This document shows positions 41,164 to 54,934 of a stretch of DNA of 64,000 bases, in pieces; within the stretch, counting starts at the first letter, position 1, and each line of letters begins with the position of its first letter. The notes beneath the pieces were generated by a model. It searched no databases. It had not been told where the DNA came from and saw only the letters and a program-made list of their open reading frames with translations. This DNA is from Amoebidium appalachense. Taxonomy: Eukaryota; Ichthyosporea. Position numbers and translations under genes: made by a program. The DNA is taken from contig CAVNZM010000001.1 of the NCBI GenBank assembly GCA_963693365.1, positions 15,934,001-15,998,000 of the forward strand. Direction: 5' to 3'.

Positions 41164-41587
41164 GATATAAGATAACGGAACACGGCGCGAATTACAAGTA
41201 CACGATGAGTAACACGGTGCAGGACACACGAGGAAGCAAACATATAAGTATGCAACGTCAGCAACACGTGCAGTCTACATATGCAGAACAGATCTTCAGG
41301 AGGTAGGGGGAATGGGGGAATGGGTGACACGACGACTCTCTTTCCATCAATCTCGATTCTGATTGGCTTATACCTGCATTGGGTGTGCCACAGGCACGGG
41401 TCATTCGTTTGGTTGCCAGCAACCAATCAGATAGTGGGACCTTCATTACACGGGCTCTTCTTATTGGCCCATTACGTTATATGCTATACAATTTTTGGCC
41501 TAGCACACACCCCTCTCGAAGTTCAGATCCAAAAAGAGGTATGGCAACACCACCATCACCACAGAAACTAGAACGGTCAAGCCAAAA

Positions 41588-41623
<36 letters not shown>

Positions 41624-42348
41624 AGCCCCCAAAGGGCGAAAAAACCGTAGAACATCGCATCATTCCAACAAGAAATTGCATGCACATGTTGCGGTGCCTA
41701 CCACATCGTCGACCCTCTCCCTTCCCATCCTCATCTCCCCCAAATCCCTGAACGCCCTCCCAGCGAACCCCCCCCCCCCCCCCCCCCCCCCCTCCCCCCA
41801 CACACACACAAACACACGTACATCCGCTCTTCCCCTTCCCCACTTTGCCCTGCGGGCCGCGTGCTAGACAACCATTCTACTTGTGGCTCAATGGGAGAAA
41901 AACAACATCCATAAATCACGAGCCGATACAATGTATGCATGTGGGGAAAACAAGCTGATGCACGCCCGGAAAACTTTGGAAATTTCCACGACGCGCCTTT
42001 ACCAACTCCCTGAAAAAGGAAACTATAGACAGCAAACTTCTTTCGATTAATACTAAGGCCTCCTATATAGCACTTACATAGCTTATGCAGCAGGCCTTGA
42101 TTCATACTCCCCCCCCCCCCCCCTCTTTCCTCCCCCTCTCCCCCCCCCTCCCCCCCCACATGCACACACACAAAAGAGGGGGGGGGGGGGGGGGGGGAGG
42201 GGGAGAGAGAGAGAGATAAAAACAACAACAAAAGAAAATGAAAGGGAAACCATCCACGGCCCTGGATGCAACAACCCCAACTACAAGCTACTTGAAATCA
42301 TTCGATTCAGGTGCGCATGTGACATTTAGTCACGTGCACACTACCATA
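40100..42348. other. Intergenic region between the SLC2 fragment and the Sds3-like gene
   Basis: No gene is recognised. It holds a C run (about 40526-40570) with A run (40610-40632), short (GT)n (40836-40858), a poly-G run with a diverged minus-strand SINE-like fragment (41127-41285), C runs (41588-41620, 41769-41792) and a C/CT then G block (42108-42200). Three CCAAT/ATTGG motifs cluster at 41359, 41419 and 41464. Confidence 0.5.
41163..41285 (-). repeat. Diverged 3' part of family-1 SINE-like repeat
   Basis: On the minus strand it keeps GTGTCCTGCACCGTGTTACT-like and TGTACTTGTAATTCG-like blocks and abuts a G run on the + strand (its C tail). It is more diverged than the 10.7-, 50.7- and 62.4-kb copies. 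Confidence 0.55.
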
Positions 42349-42883
42349 TTAGGCAGGCCCCCTTCGGCTGTCCTTGTGCTGCTTGCTCTTCTCCTTGGCC
42401 GGCCGGGCCATTAAACTTTGCACATCCTCATTAATGTCTCCCTCCTTCAAACTGCACTCGATTGTGTCAGTGTGGTGTGTGGGGTATCTCTCATTCTCTC
42501 TCTAACAAGAGCGTCTCTCCCTCTGTGTGCGCACGCCTATGCTTGTGTGTTTGTGTATGAGCCAAGTCTAGTGTGGGTGCGGGTAAATGTAGCGTTATTA
42601 ATTTGACACGGTTTGGCTCGACCATGGTTTTTGAAGGCTTTAAACGCTTCCACCAACTCTTGATGCTACTGTGTGTGTGTGTGGTGTGTGTGTATGTGTG
42701 TGTCCACGGGAGCACGTGCGAGTGAGTGGGTGGGTTGGTGGGAGAAAACAATGAAAGCAAATAGGATAAGATGGACACAGCCCAGGAGAGAGAGATGATG
42801 CGTCTACTCACGGAAAAGACTTGCCACTCATAAATCCCACCCCCCCCCCCCCCAAAAAAAAAAAAAAAAAAAAAAAACATCCT

Positions 42884-42959
<76 letters not shown>

Positions 42960-43430
42960 ACTCAAACCATCACCACCCAGTTCACCCTAAATACACCCAC
43001 CCACCCACCTCTCCCTAAATACCACCGCCGTCACAGCAAACAGAGCCACAAGGCACCAAACCGACGGGCAGCGCCCCCTTCCCCCCCTCCCCCCCCCCCC
43101 TCCTCCTCCTGCCCCCGCAGTCCTCCGCGCCCCCAACCACACCGTAGAGCAGCAGCCCCACCCTCTACCCACCTGTAGACTATTTTTGGCCCAGTGACTC
43201 GCTCCTGCTTGCGCCGTTTGCTTCCTCCTGTCACCACCGGGGGAGATAACTTCAGTTCCTGAAGCACAAACACAACACTTCATCCCGAAAACAAAAGCAA
43301 AAATAAAGGGATCTGGAAAATCCGTAACTGCAACTCCCTATCTCATGAACCATATGATACTGTGAAGCACTCAAAAAAAAAAAAGGTTTTAACCTCAATA
43401 TCCCCAATCCATGCCCTGTCCAGTTTTTTT

Positions 43431-43468
<38 letters not shown>

Positions 43469-46072
43469 CCCCCCCCACCCAAAAAAAAAAACACCTGCAC
43501 TTTGTCCCCTCCCCTTTACCCCCTCCCCTCCCCTCCCCATCCCCCCCCCCTCTCCGGTCCTCTCCGCCCCCCTCCCCCCTCCCCCCCAAACCCCCCCTCC
43601 TTCCTCCCCCCACCCCTTCGTTCCCACACCACACCCGTTTACATAGAATAACCACGCACCATGACCCTTTGAACCCCTCTCTGTCTTCCTGTTAGACTTG
43701 CGCCAGCCAGACAGGGGCCTCTCCTCCATCAGGTCGTTGCTGTTTCGTTCCTCCTCGAGTCTCCGCTTGTGTTCTCGTAACTGCTCCATCATCTCGCTCT
43801 GTCACAAAAAAAAAAAAACAAAAAACAAAAAAAAACCCCCGTGAGTGGTCGATGAAAGTGAACTTCATCCCCCCCCCCCCCCCCGGGGCTCCACCCTCCA
43901 GTGTGAAAGAGGCACATACCAACACTTACACATACATATATACGTACCCCCCCCCCCCCCCCCCCCCCCCCTCCTCTCCCCATAGCCATCCTGAAACCAC
44001 TCACTTCACACCCACCAATCCCTTTTAAACAACGACCCCCCCCTCCCCCCCACCAAAAAAAAAAAAAAGACAAAAGAAAAAAGAGAAAGAAAAAATATCA
44101 TCACACATTTACCCATCGAGCCCTCCACTCCCACACCGTCTTTTCCCCACTAACCCTCAACCACCCTCCTCCCCGAGGAAAAAACATGTGAAAAAACAAA
44201 AAGCATATAATAGAAAAAAGAAATCACACACACAAAAACACTCGCGCGCGCACACATACACACACAGGTGTGGACACACACACACACATGCAAGGGCGGC
44301 CACAGAAACACATGAAATTGGGACCACACATCCACCTACACACACACTTTCTCTCTGACTCTCGTTCTCTCCCTCGTCCAACCAACCCCATCTACAAAAC
44401 ACATACACACACTCTCTCTTTCTCTCCTTCATCCACATCCTCAGCCCCACCTTTATAGACTCCAGCTCTCTCTGCATGGCTTCATCAGCCTCCCTCTGCT
44501 CCTCCCCAAACCATCTGTTGACCGATTCCTCTCGATAGCGAACAAGAAGCTCGCATTCTTCCAAACGCCTCTCTCTCTGTCTTTCTAAATCGGCAACCTC
44601 TCGTAGATACCCCTCGTGTGTACCCTGTAGAAATGGTCGTTTAGAGCCATGCCACGCAGAAGTAAAAATGATGCGAAAGAGAGCAAACACACCTTGCAAG
44701 ATGACTCGTTAAGTCATCAAGAGCGCTAGGGCACAGAGCTGAGAAACATAGGAAAGTAATACAAGAGTTACGGCTTCCTCCATGCAAGCACAAAGAGGGA
44801 ATCTCTGATGAACATCGTGGTATGCTAACACGATTACTTGTTTGTTGTGTGGGTCAGAAGATCTGGTAGTAAGGTCAGCACGTTGGTAGGGTTATTTTTC
44901 AGGTCAGGGGTTGACGGAACACTTACGTAAATAGAGCTGAGAAACACTGGAAAGTAATACAAGAGTAATGGCTTCCTCCTGCAAGCACAAACAGGGAATC
45001 TCTGATAAACATCGTGGTATGCTAACACAATTATATGTTTGTTGTGTGGGTCAGAAGATCTGGTAGTATGGTCAGCATGTTGGTAGGGTTATTTTTCGGG
45101 TCAGGGGTTGACGGAACACAAACGTAAAAAGTAAGTTTCAAGCCCCTTTTAGCTGTAGATTGTTATGTGTTAACATAAAGGAATAAGCTATGCATTCACC
45201 AGAACGAGTATCCTCAGAACCCATCAAAGTTTCGTTGCTCTCCAGAGACATAAAGTTGGTTTGAATTCTCTCCACCGACAATGTGCTAATACTAAGCAAA
45301 GTACAGAATGTAACAGTATTGTGTGGTAGTACAAACCAAAGCATAGTCTAAATGACAAGAACAGCCGTTGCATGCACTCAGGTTGCAGGGGAGGAAGAGG
45401 AGAAGCAGGTGCTGGAATCGACACGCAATTGACGGATTGGTTGGTTTATTGAAACGTGGGCGGGGAAACCGAGAAGCAGTCGAACACAGGGGTGAAAGGA
45501 GCGAATTTTGAGGTATGTGTGAACGCCCAGCTTCATCGAGTAAAAACCGCTATGATTTTATTCATAGTCAAAGTGTAGCTTTAGCTAGTGTGTGACCATA
45601 TGGGCAAGAGTGGGACTTGACAAGCCAGGATGATGAGAATTACATTCATCCGCAAGCGTCTAAATTAATATGAGTTCGAAACCAAAATATCCGCCCGACA
45701 GCCAGTAAACCCAGTGGTAGAGACAGAGGTGGGGCAAGGAGCTAGGTAGGTCATGGTTGCCGGTTTCTGCGGGTTGGTGGTGGTGCACAGCAAACACAAG
45801 AGGTGTCGGAGGCAATCGAGCTGACCAGTTCCCTGAAAATTCTAACATCACCAGTTCTTTTTTTTTTTGTGCATGCAAATTATTGACAAACACGGGAAAG
45901 AGCCTACCTGCCTAACCTCCTCTATCTCCCTCTCTATCGTTGCCTGCGAGTCTCTGAACAGGGAGTCTTTGAGGCCTGCAAACTCCGCCTCAGAAAGCCC
46001 CACTGCACCATCGTGCTGGGAAAAATCTTCTTCTTCGAAATCTAGATCCCCGTTGTACGATGTAGGTGCCAT
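42349..46072 (-). CDS. Sds3/BRMS1-like subunit of a Sin3 histone deacetylase complex, five exons
   Basis: Exons (minus order) 46072-45908, 44624-44451, 43798-43643, 43258-43173 and 42451-42349 join in frame to about 227 aa. The family signature is a long charged coiled coil: AEFAGLKDSLFRDSQATIER, IEEVRQGTHEGYLREVADLE, RLEECELLVRYREESVNRWF and MEQLREHKRRLEEER. This matches the Sds3 core, where 'GTHEEYL...LE..R..RL' spans the exon 1-2 junction. The last exons give a basic stretch (GGSKRRKQERV), KIVYSLKEGDINEDVQSLM (like the Sds3 'I.EDL..L' segment) and a Lys/Ser-rich end. Sds3 proteins bind Sin3 and stabilise the Rpd3/HDAC complex in the nucleus. The exon 3 donor (GTAAAC at 43642) is the best phase-compatible choice but less certain. 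Confidence 0.8.
42885..42945. repeat. Poly-C run of 61 nt preceded by poly-A
   Basis: A run of A (42854-42877) precedes 61 C, then CA repeats, in the last intron of the Sds3-like gene. Confidence 0.9.
44737..45130. repeat. Tandem duplication, 198-bp unit, in intron 1 of the Sds3-like gene
   Basis: Copy 1 starts AGCTGAGAAACATAGGAAAG at 44737; copy 2 starts AGCTGAGAAACACTGGAAAG at 44935. Long shared blocks include TTGTTGTGTGGGTCAGAAGA and CAGGGGTTGACGGAACAC. The copies are about 93-95% alike by eye. Confidence 0.9.
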
Positions 46073-47128
46073 GATCTTGGGTTGTGTGATCTTTTCTTTG
46101 TTTGTTTTGGGCCAAATGAGAGTAGGAGAGTTAGTATCGTGGATTGTATGCGTTATATTCCAACTAAGCTTTTCGAAATCGTTTCTGTTAGCCTGTTCTT
46201 CTAGGCTTTAAAGAATAGTAATGACGTTTAAACCCTACTATGTTACCCTTTCTTTTCATCATTTAGCGTGGGGATGAATACATGGAGACAAGGAAAAAAA
46301 AACCTGACACCGCACAACTCAACGGTCTGAAGACGTTTGGCCGTCGAACACGGCTGACTCTGCAAAAGCCACTTGCGGCATGTGATCCGTGGATACAAAA
46401 CCCGAGAATCATTTTTACCGACGTTATGAATTGGCTTGTAGAGTTTGGGGCTTTATGAACGTTATAAACATGGTGCTAAAGGCACGGTCGGGCACGTATA
46501 CGCGCACATATAGAGTCTTGCGCGTAAAATAAAGAAAACCGGAAATAACATATATATTCGTTAGCTATTTATGTGTACCTACGAAAAATAGACACTGGAG
46601 GATGACCGAGAGCGATCATATCAAGGAGGCCAATGTAAAACACAGAAGTTCCTAAAATAAAAATTCGGTGAATCCCATATGTTGATGTGTGCTTCGTAAG
46701 CCAATAAGAATGCAGAATAGGGTCATTTGATTGGTTTTATTTGCACCACTGCCGTAAGATGTGCTACCTTGCGTGGTGCATGCCTGACCAACCAAAACTG
46801 CAAAACATTAACCATTTAGGGCTATTGCGCGCTTTTACCCCCTCTTGTAGAAGTGCATTGATCTAATACCGGACATTCCCTATATTATCGTCGAAGATTG
46901 CTCCATATTTAGGCACAATAGGGATGACCATATGCATATTCAACAATGGATTTGCCAATTGCAATGGGCCTTGCTTCCATATACATGCCTCAGATGCACG
47001 AGAAAACCAAAGTCGCCCAGCCAGGCTGAGCCCGGGCTGCAGATATCTAGACAATCATCTGAAGCCATCATCGGATTCCAAATATAGCTGTACAGATGGT
47101 GTATTTGCAGCTGCACCTGAATCAGATA

Positions 47129-47203
<75 letters not shown>

Positions 47204-47530
47204 ACGTGTGTGTGCGTGTGCGTTCCCGCCCGTGCGCGCCCATGTGCTTGCGCATGCAGGAATGCAGTCCCCCCCCCCCCCCCCCCGGTGGATCTCACGG
47301 TTGGCCTTAGATACATTTTTCAACAAGATGAAAAACAAAACAAATACATATCTTTCAGAAATCTCAAGACGAGCAATCTGCATCGACAAACCCTCGGGAG
47401 AATCTGAGCACACGTGTACCCACACCACTTAGTACACCACATAATGGCCTACATACCCATTGAATTCTCCCTAAAGGCTCTAGCACCTTATATTTCCACC
47501 CTAAGTCTTATTGCACACAGGAGATGGGGG
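46073..47530. other. Region between the Sds3-like and EF-hand genes
   Basis: It holds the promoter of the minus-strand Sds3-like gene and the 3' end of the minus-strand EF-hand gene. CCAAT-type boxes lie near 46700 (GCCAATAAG) and 46728 (TTTGATTGGTT), 630-660 bp upstream of the ATG at 46072. (GT)n at 47131-47203 and a short C run (47270-47286) fall in the expected 3' flank of the EF-hand gene. No other gene is seen. Confidence 0.5.
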
Positions 47531-47765
47531 CTATTCTGTAAGCAACAATTTGGCCACGATATCCGCCCCATCGACAATATTATCCGAAGAAAACTCCTTG
47601 CTAGCCCCCGTCACCATCACCTGGACGTCGTGCTCTGTCTGTTTTCGGGCCAGCTTTGGCTGGACTACCTGCACGTCGGATTTGCTCGACACCTCCTCCT
47701 CTTCCATGATTGTCGATGTGTCAAGTTTTTGCTGCTGTGGTGATGATGTTAGAAGTGTGCTGGGG

Positions 47766-47852
<87 letters not shown>

Positions 47853-48860
47853 CCAGATCTTTTTGTTTTTTATCACCTTTATCCCCCCCCCCCCCCCCCG
47901 CGCCCCAGAAGACCCCTTGGGGTCCCTCTTAGGAACTACTGTCTCCCACCAAGCACAGACTTCACACACGTTACGGTGCTTGGCAGTGTGATATTTTTTT
48001 GAAGTGTGAGCAGGCCGAGGATAGGGTTGCCACAGACCAATGTGCTTCCAATCCACTTTCATGACCAGTGGGTAAGAGCATGCACGGGTCAGTGGATTTC
48101 TGAGAGAATTGTGTAGACTTGGGTCCGCCAGAGACGTAGGAGGACGGCGGGGAAGGGGGGGGGGGGGGGGGGGGGGGGGGGGAAGGGGGTGATGTATGCG
48201 TTAGAGGGTTGGAAACATGGAGGAGACAACAAAGAGCATCAACAAATCGTCACAAACCCGGAAAATCCAAAATCAAAACAATTAAGCGTGCAGGCAGAAG
48301 ACACTTGAACACAGCCCATCATCAGGGGGGGTTCCTATGCCTCCACAAAAGCATGGGTTTCGCCATTTTAACCTCTCGCGCGTGGTTCCCAACCCATACC
48401 TTGTTTCATTAGCAATAGGCGAGTCCACCCGTCTTGGCCAAAGACGAGCAGGGTTGTTCAAGGAGCAGCAATCTAAGAAAACAGAGTCTACAAAAACTGC
48501 AAGCAGAAAATCCAAAGAAAACAAGCAGAGAAGTAGAGCATAAGCCGGGCTCCTACAAAGCTCCCCGACTCCCTAACCTTTGGAGAAGGGGAGGGAGGGA
48601 GGGGGGGGGGGGGGGGAGGATGGGTGCAGCGGGGAAGGGGGGGGGGGGGGGAGGGGGGAGAGAGGGGGAAAGGGGGGAGGGGGGGACATGGAGACACAGA
48701 GAAATAGAGGGGGAACTGGGGGGGGGGGGGGGGGGGGGAAGGGGGGAGGGGGGAGAGAGGCTGAGCACGATATGAAGCACAATCACACAACGAGAGACAC
48801 GGTGCTGGACAGACGCAAATATGCAACAACGGCAACTTGTATGTAGTATGGAGGGGGGGT

Positions 48861-48894
<34 letters not shown>

Positions 48895-49579
48895 GGGGGG
48901 GTCGACTCACGAATGATGCACGATGGCTGGCACGACGCTGCCTGCCCAACACCTGATAGTTCCATGCAAACTGCAGAACACCCAATCAGATCATTGCACC
49001 ATACAGCCGATCAGATACTTGTACCATACAGCCAATCAGAATATTGCACAGACACGTGCACATGCAGGAAGCACACTTGCTCGTACATGCACATGCACAC
49101 CCGATAGGTGCATACCCGACCCTATACCCCCTGATATCACTGTGTGCACGTGTGATCGTGGCCAGCAAATACATGCAATATGTACACTTGTACAAACTCG
49201 CATGTGATCTAATTCTGGAGTAGAAACCCTGTCGTCAGCTTTTTTAACTGCCACGTATCATTCTCGGATCTGGCCAACATGTAAAACCGGTAAAAATAAA
49301 GGAGCACACATACAGTGCACGCACCTTTGACCAGTTAGCAAACTCCTCCCAGTCAATTGTGCCCGAGTGGTCCGAGTCCAAAAAGTCCATTGCCTGCTGA
49401 ATGCTCTCCTCCGTAAACGGCCACCGAAGATCCTAAAAAACCCCCATGGGTGGAAATGAAACCCCACGTTAGTGAAAATCCAACACTGGTTTCCTTCTTT
49501 CTCTTCTATATTAAACTGAATGACATCATACATGTGGGCGGCTTGGTTCGCGCAAACATCTAATCACTCGATGTTCGAA

Positions 49580-49634
<55 letters not shown>

Positions 49635-49818
49635 AAAAACAACAGCCAAAAAGACTCGTGCAATTGTATAAACACACACACAAGCTGGCAGGAACACGCA
49701 CGTGTGTGCGGGAGCATGCATCCGTTATGCACACTCACACATGCACACACACTCTCTTTCCCCTACCCGGAAAAACAAACTCACATATCCCCACTCCCCC
49801 TTCCCCTTGCCACAGCAC

Positions 49819-49886
<68 letters not shown>

Positions 49887-50368
49887 ACCACCGCCACCGC
49901 AACCACCCCACACGAAAAAAAGGGGCGGAAGAGGGAAGGAGGGGAGAAGGAAGGGGGGGGGGGGGGGGGGGGGATTGCCTATCCCAAAATCCCTCTTGTG
50001 CAACTGCCACCCCCCCCCCCCCCCCCCCCCCACCCCCACCCCCCATTGTTGTTCCTTTGCTTCCCCGCCTCCCTTCCCGCATGGTCTCGTCATATACCAT
50101 TTTTGGGTTGATTTTCCCACCAATACATCATAGGAACTCCACAGAAAAACCATTCGTACCGGGGTTGCAAGGTAAATTTCACAGCCCAGATAACGCTGAC
50201 AGTGGATATACATACTGGGTGGTGCACCTACCGCGAAGATCTTGCTGAGCTCGTTTGATTCGATGGTGCCGCTTTTGTCCGTGTCATATCTGCAACAAAC
50301 AAAATGGTCACAAAAAACATCGATTATATACAGCAACAACAGGTCATGTTATGCCTTGCACCCCCCCC

Positions 50369-50402
<34 letters not shown>

Positions 50403-50490
50403 GGGGGAGTCTACCAGCAATCAAAAGCCTTTCCACTACCTGTCAGTCTCCTCACCCCCCCCCCCCCCCCCCCCCCCCCTCTCCCAAACC

Positions 50491-50539
<49 letters not shown>

Positions 50540-50564
50540 CCAAAAAAGAAATTTTAATTTTTTT

Positions 50565-50609
<45 letters not shown>

Positions 50610-50677
50610 AGGAACGAAAGAAGGAGGGCATGACCCCAAAGTCATCATGCCTTTTAACTAAAAAAAGGGGAGGGTGT

Positions 50678-50708
<31 letters not shown>

Positions 50709-51817
50709 GGGGGGGGGGTTTGAATGCGGAACACGGTACGAAGTACGCATACACGATGAGAAGCATGGTGCAGGACACATGCAAAGGCAAACATTCAAGT
50801 ATGCAACATCATCCATGCGCACAGTATGCGTCATAAGCAGAGCCCATCCTCAGGGAGGGCCCAAGTCATCAATTGCGTCTGAGTTTCGACCCCTTAGCCC
50901 GCGTATATACGACTCTCCAACTCAGACAGCAGCATCAACTGAACTTGGGAGGGTCAACCCGTCTTGATCAAAGACGAGCAGGGTTGCTTATGCAAGCAAG
51001 GTGAGCAAAACGGTGAAGAGGTGTGTGCAAACTAATTCAGTGCAGCGAAAAATGTGTATGTGCTTACAGATGCACGACACAGCAACCATGCCCGGTTGCA
51101 TGGAAGTAAAGCGGTTGGGGGGGGGGGGGGGGGGGGGGAGGGGGGGCAACACGTTCACCTATCTTGCGAATATAATATAAGCCCCCTCCCCCTCCTCATA
51201 ACTCATCCCAACACTGCATCTGCCGATATTCACTCGCACCTTGCCTTCTCTACTCTCTTCGCCTGGCTAATCCCATCCCCTTGCCCCCCCTCCCTCTTCC
51301 TCTCTCTCCCTAACTCTTTCCTTGTCTTGCCCCTTCCCCTCCCCCTCTCCCCCCCCCCTCCCCCTCCCCCCCCCCCCGCCCTGCCCGCAAAAAATACACA
51401 AACACACACATGCACACATGCACACATTCACACGCATCCCTAACTACCTACCTACCCAACACCCACATACACACCCACTCGACCATCCACCCGTACCCAC
51501 CCACACGCACACACCTATTCCCACTCACTCACCCACCCGCCCACCCAACATCCACTCAGCCACACCCACACACCCCAACATACCCACACACCAACATCAC
51601 AACCACACCCACATCACAACGCACCCTCCCTCCCCCCCCCCCCCCCCCCCCCTCCCCCCTCCACACAACCAAACCCCCCACCCTTACAAACCCACCAACC
51701 CTCCCTCCCCTTCCCCCCCCCCTCCCCCCCCCCCCCCCACCAACCCAACTCCAACAAATTCCCCCCCCCCTCCCCCCCATCCCCCTCGCCCCCTCCCCCC
51801 TCCCCCCTCCCCCCAAA

Positions 51818-51855
<38 letters not shown>

Positions 51856-52542
51856 TTATCAAATGCAGCCCTCAAAATCTCGGTCTGTTTCGAATCCTCC
51901 TCGTGCTCGTGCTCTGGTGCCTCCTCCAAAGATTCCAACTTTTGCGTCACCGTAAGCTCGTCTGTAGCCGAAGTCTACATCCCCACCCTTGTTAATTCCT
52001 TGTCCCGCTCAAACATCCCATCCCCCCCTCCCCCCCCCCAAAACACACACACACACACACCCACACCCACACACCCACCCACCCACCCACCCACCCACAC
52101 ACACACACACACACCCACACACACACCCACACACCAAACACATTGTGACACCAAACGCACACACACACCATGCGCCCCTCTCCCGTCCCTCCCTCCCTCC
52201 AACTCTTTCCCTCATTACTCCCACTCCAACCCTATACATGCCTCCAGGACACACACACACAAACCACCACTGCCCCAACCAACCCACACACCAATACACA
52301 GCTACACTCACTTGCCCTCCCACCCACAACACACCCCGCCAGCCCCCCCCCCCCCCCCCCCCCCCCCCTCCCCCCCTCCTCTCTTCGCCCCAATCCCACC
52401 TCGCATCCCCCCTCTCCCCTTCCCCTCCCATCTTCTACTTTCCCCATTCACACCTTTGTCTTGAGGATCTTATATGCTCCTCCCCCGCCCTCCCACGTCC
52501 CCCCCCCCCCCCAAACACATACACACACACACATATGCGCGC

Positions 52543-52573
<31 letters not shown>

Positions 52574-52803
52574 TTTGTCTTAAGGATCTTATATGACCAG
52601 GCAAAGTCGCTCCACTTTCTGAACTCCCCCCACTCGATAGTTCCACTGTTGTCCGAGTCCAAAAGTCGCAGTGCCTGCTTGAATGCCCCATCGTCCACAG
52701 ACCACCCGAGATCCTGCACGGCGCTATTTGTTAGAGCAACCACACACACGAACACACACGAAAACACTCATACACACATGGGCACGCGCGACACACGCGC
52801 GCG

Positions 52804-52886
<83 letters not shown>

Positions 52887-52965
52887 CACACAACACACAC
52901 GGGTACGCGCGACACACACACACACACACACAAAAAAAGAAAAAAACACCACACCTCAACACATG

Positions 52966-53000
<35 letters not shown>

Positions 53001-53113
53001 GCACAAAGACACAAACAAACACACACATGCGTCATACGTCCTCCATCCCATCCCCCCCCCCCCCCTCCAAAAAAAAAAAAAAACCCGCACCACACATACT
53101 CCCCCTCCCCTTC

Positions 53114-53147
<34 letters not shown>

Positions 53148-53321
53148 ACAACACACAAGCACAGATGCTGCCACATCCTCTCCTCCCTTCAACTGCTCTA
53201 TATCGGACACGGTATTTTGGGTCCCCTTCTTTAATTTATATCCTCACATTCATTCACCAACACACAGGCACAACGATCCCCCCCCCCCCCCCCCCCCCCC
53301 CCCACACACACACCCCTCCCC

Positions 53322-53399
<78 letters not shown>

Positions 53400-53442
53400 T
53401 AACTTTCACTCACACACAAGCACACACACACATACGCTCGCG

Positions 53443-53512
<70 letters not shown>

Positions 53513-53647
53513 TGCTAGCACACCCTTGTCCGTTTCCAACACCGCAAAGCGCGTGTCCACCCTTCGACTTATTCCCCCTTCCCCACCCCCCGCCCCCTCC
53601 TTTACCCCCTGAAACACTCACCCACCCATCCACTCAACCATACCCAC

Positions 53648-53685
<38 letters not shown>

Positions 53686-54674
53686 CACACACATACCGTT
53701 CACCACACCCACCAACCACCCTTTCCCCGTAGCACACGGATCCCCCCACCCTCCCCTATCAAAAGCATTCATCCACAGACAGGCAAACACCAACACACCT
53801 CTTCTTCTTCATCCTTCAGTGATGCACGCCCCCCTCTCCCCCCGCCCCCCTCTCCTCCCCGTTCTCCTCCCCCCTTCCCCCCTCCCCCCTCCCCCCCCAC
53901 ACCCCTCCACCCCCAACACAAACACACACGCACCACACCACCACCACCACCAAACCTCACCCCCTCACGAGACCTTTGGCTACACTTTCCTCCACACTTC
54001 AGGCAACGGTGGAAGCTCACCGTTACCTTGCTGCACCTAACCAACTCCACAATGCGCACCACAAAGGCAGAACAAATTTGCGGTACACACGCACACCCAC
54101 ACAGACATGTACACACAGGCACATGCACACACACACACAGGTACATATACACACATATATACATATACATATGGTACACACACGCACATGCACACACACA
54201 CACAGGTGTATATATATATATATATTATGCCCACCCAATTGCACACCCACACACACACACACACACACACCTGCCGGCATCCACCCGCTATCGATCTGCC
54301 CACTATGTAATCACCCACCCATGCCCACATGTAGAACATGTAGCAAGAGCGCGGGGGAATTACCTGGAAGAGAAGTCTCAGCTCCGCCGTATCTATCGTT
54401 CCACTGCTGTCGGTGTCATATTTCTGGAACGCCTCCTACATCAACGTCAAGTGTTAGTTGGGCGAAACAACGGGATTTTACACAACTGCAGAAGTGGAGG
54501 AAAGGTGATGTGGATGCCATGGCTCGAGAATTACCACAAACAGAGAGAGAAAAAGCGTACTATAAGCTATGATGGGGGGAAAAAACGATTGATGTCAAGT
54601 GGTGAAAGGAGTGCATAGGCAGAGATCCTAACATCTTCCCAGACACCCTGCACTCAGACTAGACGGTCGTGTGA

Positions 54675-54735
<61 letters not shown>

Positions 54736-54897
54736 TTTCGGACTCACTTGCCTTTGATTCTTGAGAGCAAACACGTCCAACCCGTACAAGTGGGAAGCAG
54801 TATTGCAAGAGCGAAACTTGCGACCATATAATTGGGGCCAAGGGAGAGCACCTAGAAGTAACACGACAGGAAAGGGGAAGCGGGGTGTGGAGGAGGA

Positions 54898-54934
<37 letters not shown>

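Noticed and set aside
53190-54060. Minus-strand pieces (near VSDIEQLKGGEDVA, FAVLETDKG, SLKDEEEE, FVVRIVELVR) as extra EF-hand exons
   Set aside because: The EF1 exon joins the EF2 exon directly in phase and by alignment with the EF3/EF4 half, so these pieces are not needed.
51322-54618. Very long plus-strand frames rich in His/Thr/Pro (CAC/ACA repeats)
   Set aside because: They read through (CA)n and poly-C inside introns of the minus-strand EF-hand gene; no domain, and composition is fully explained by the repeats.
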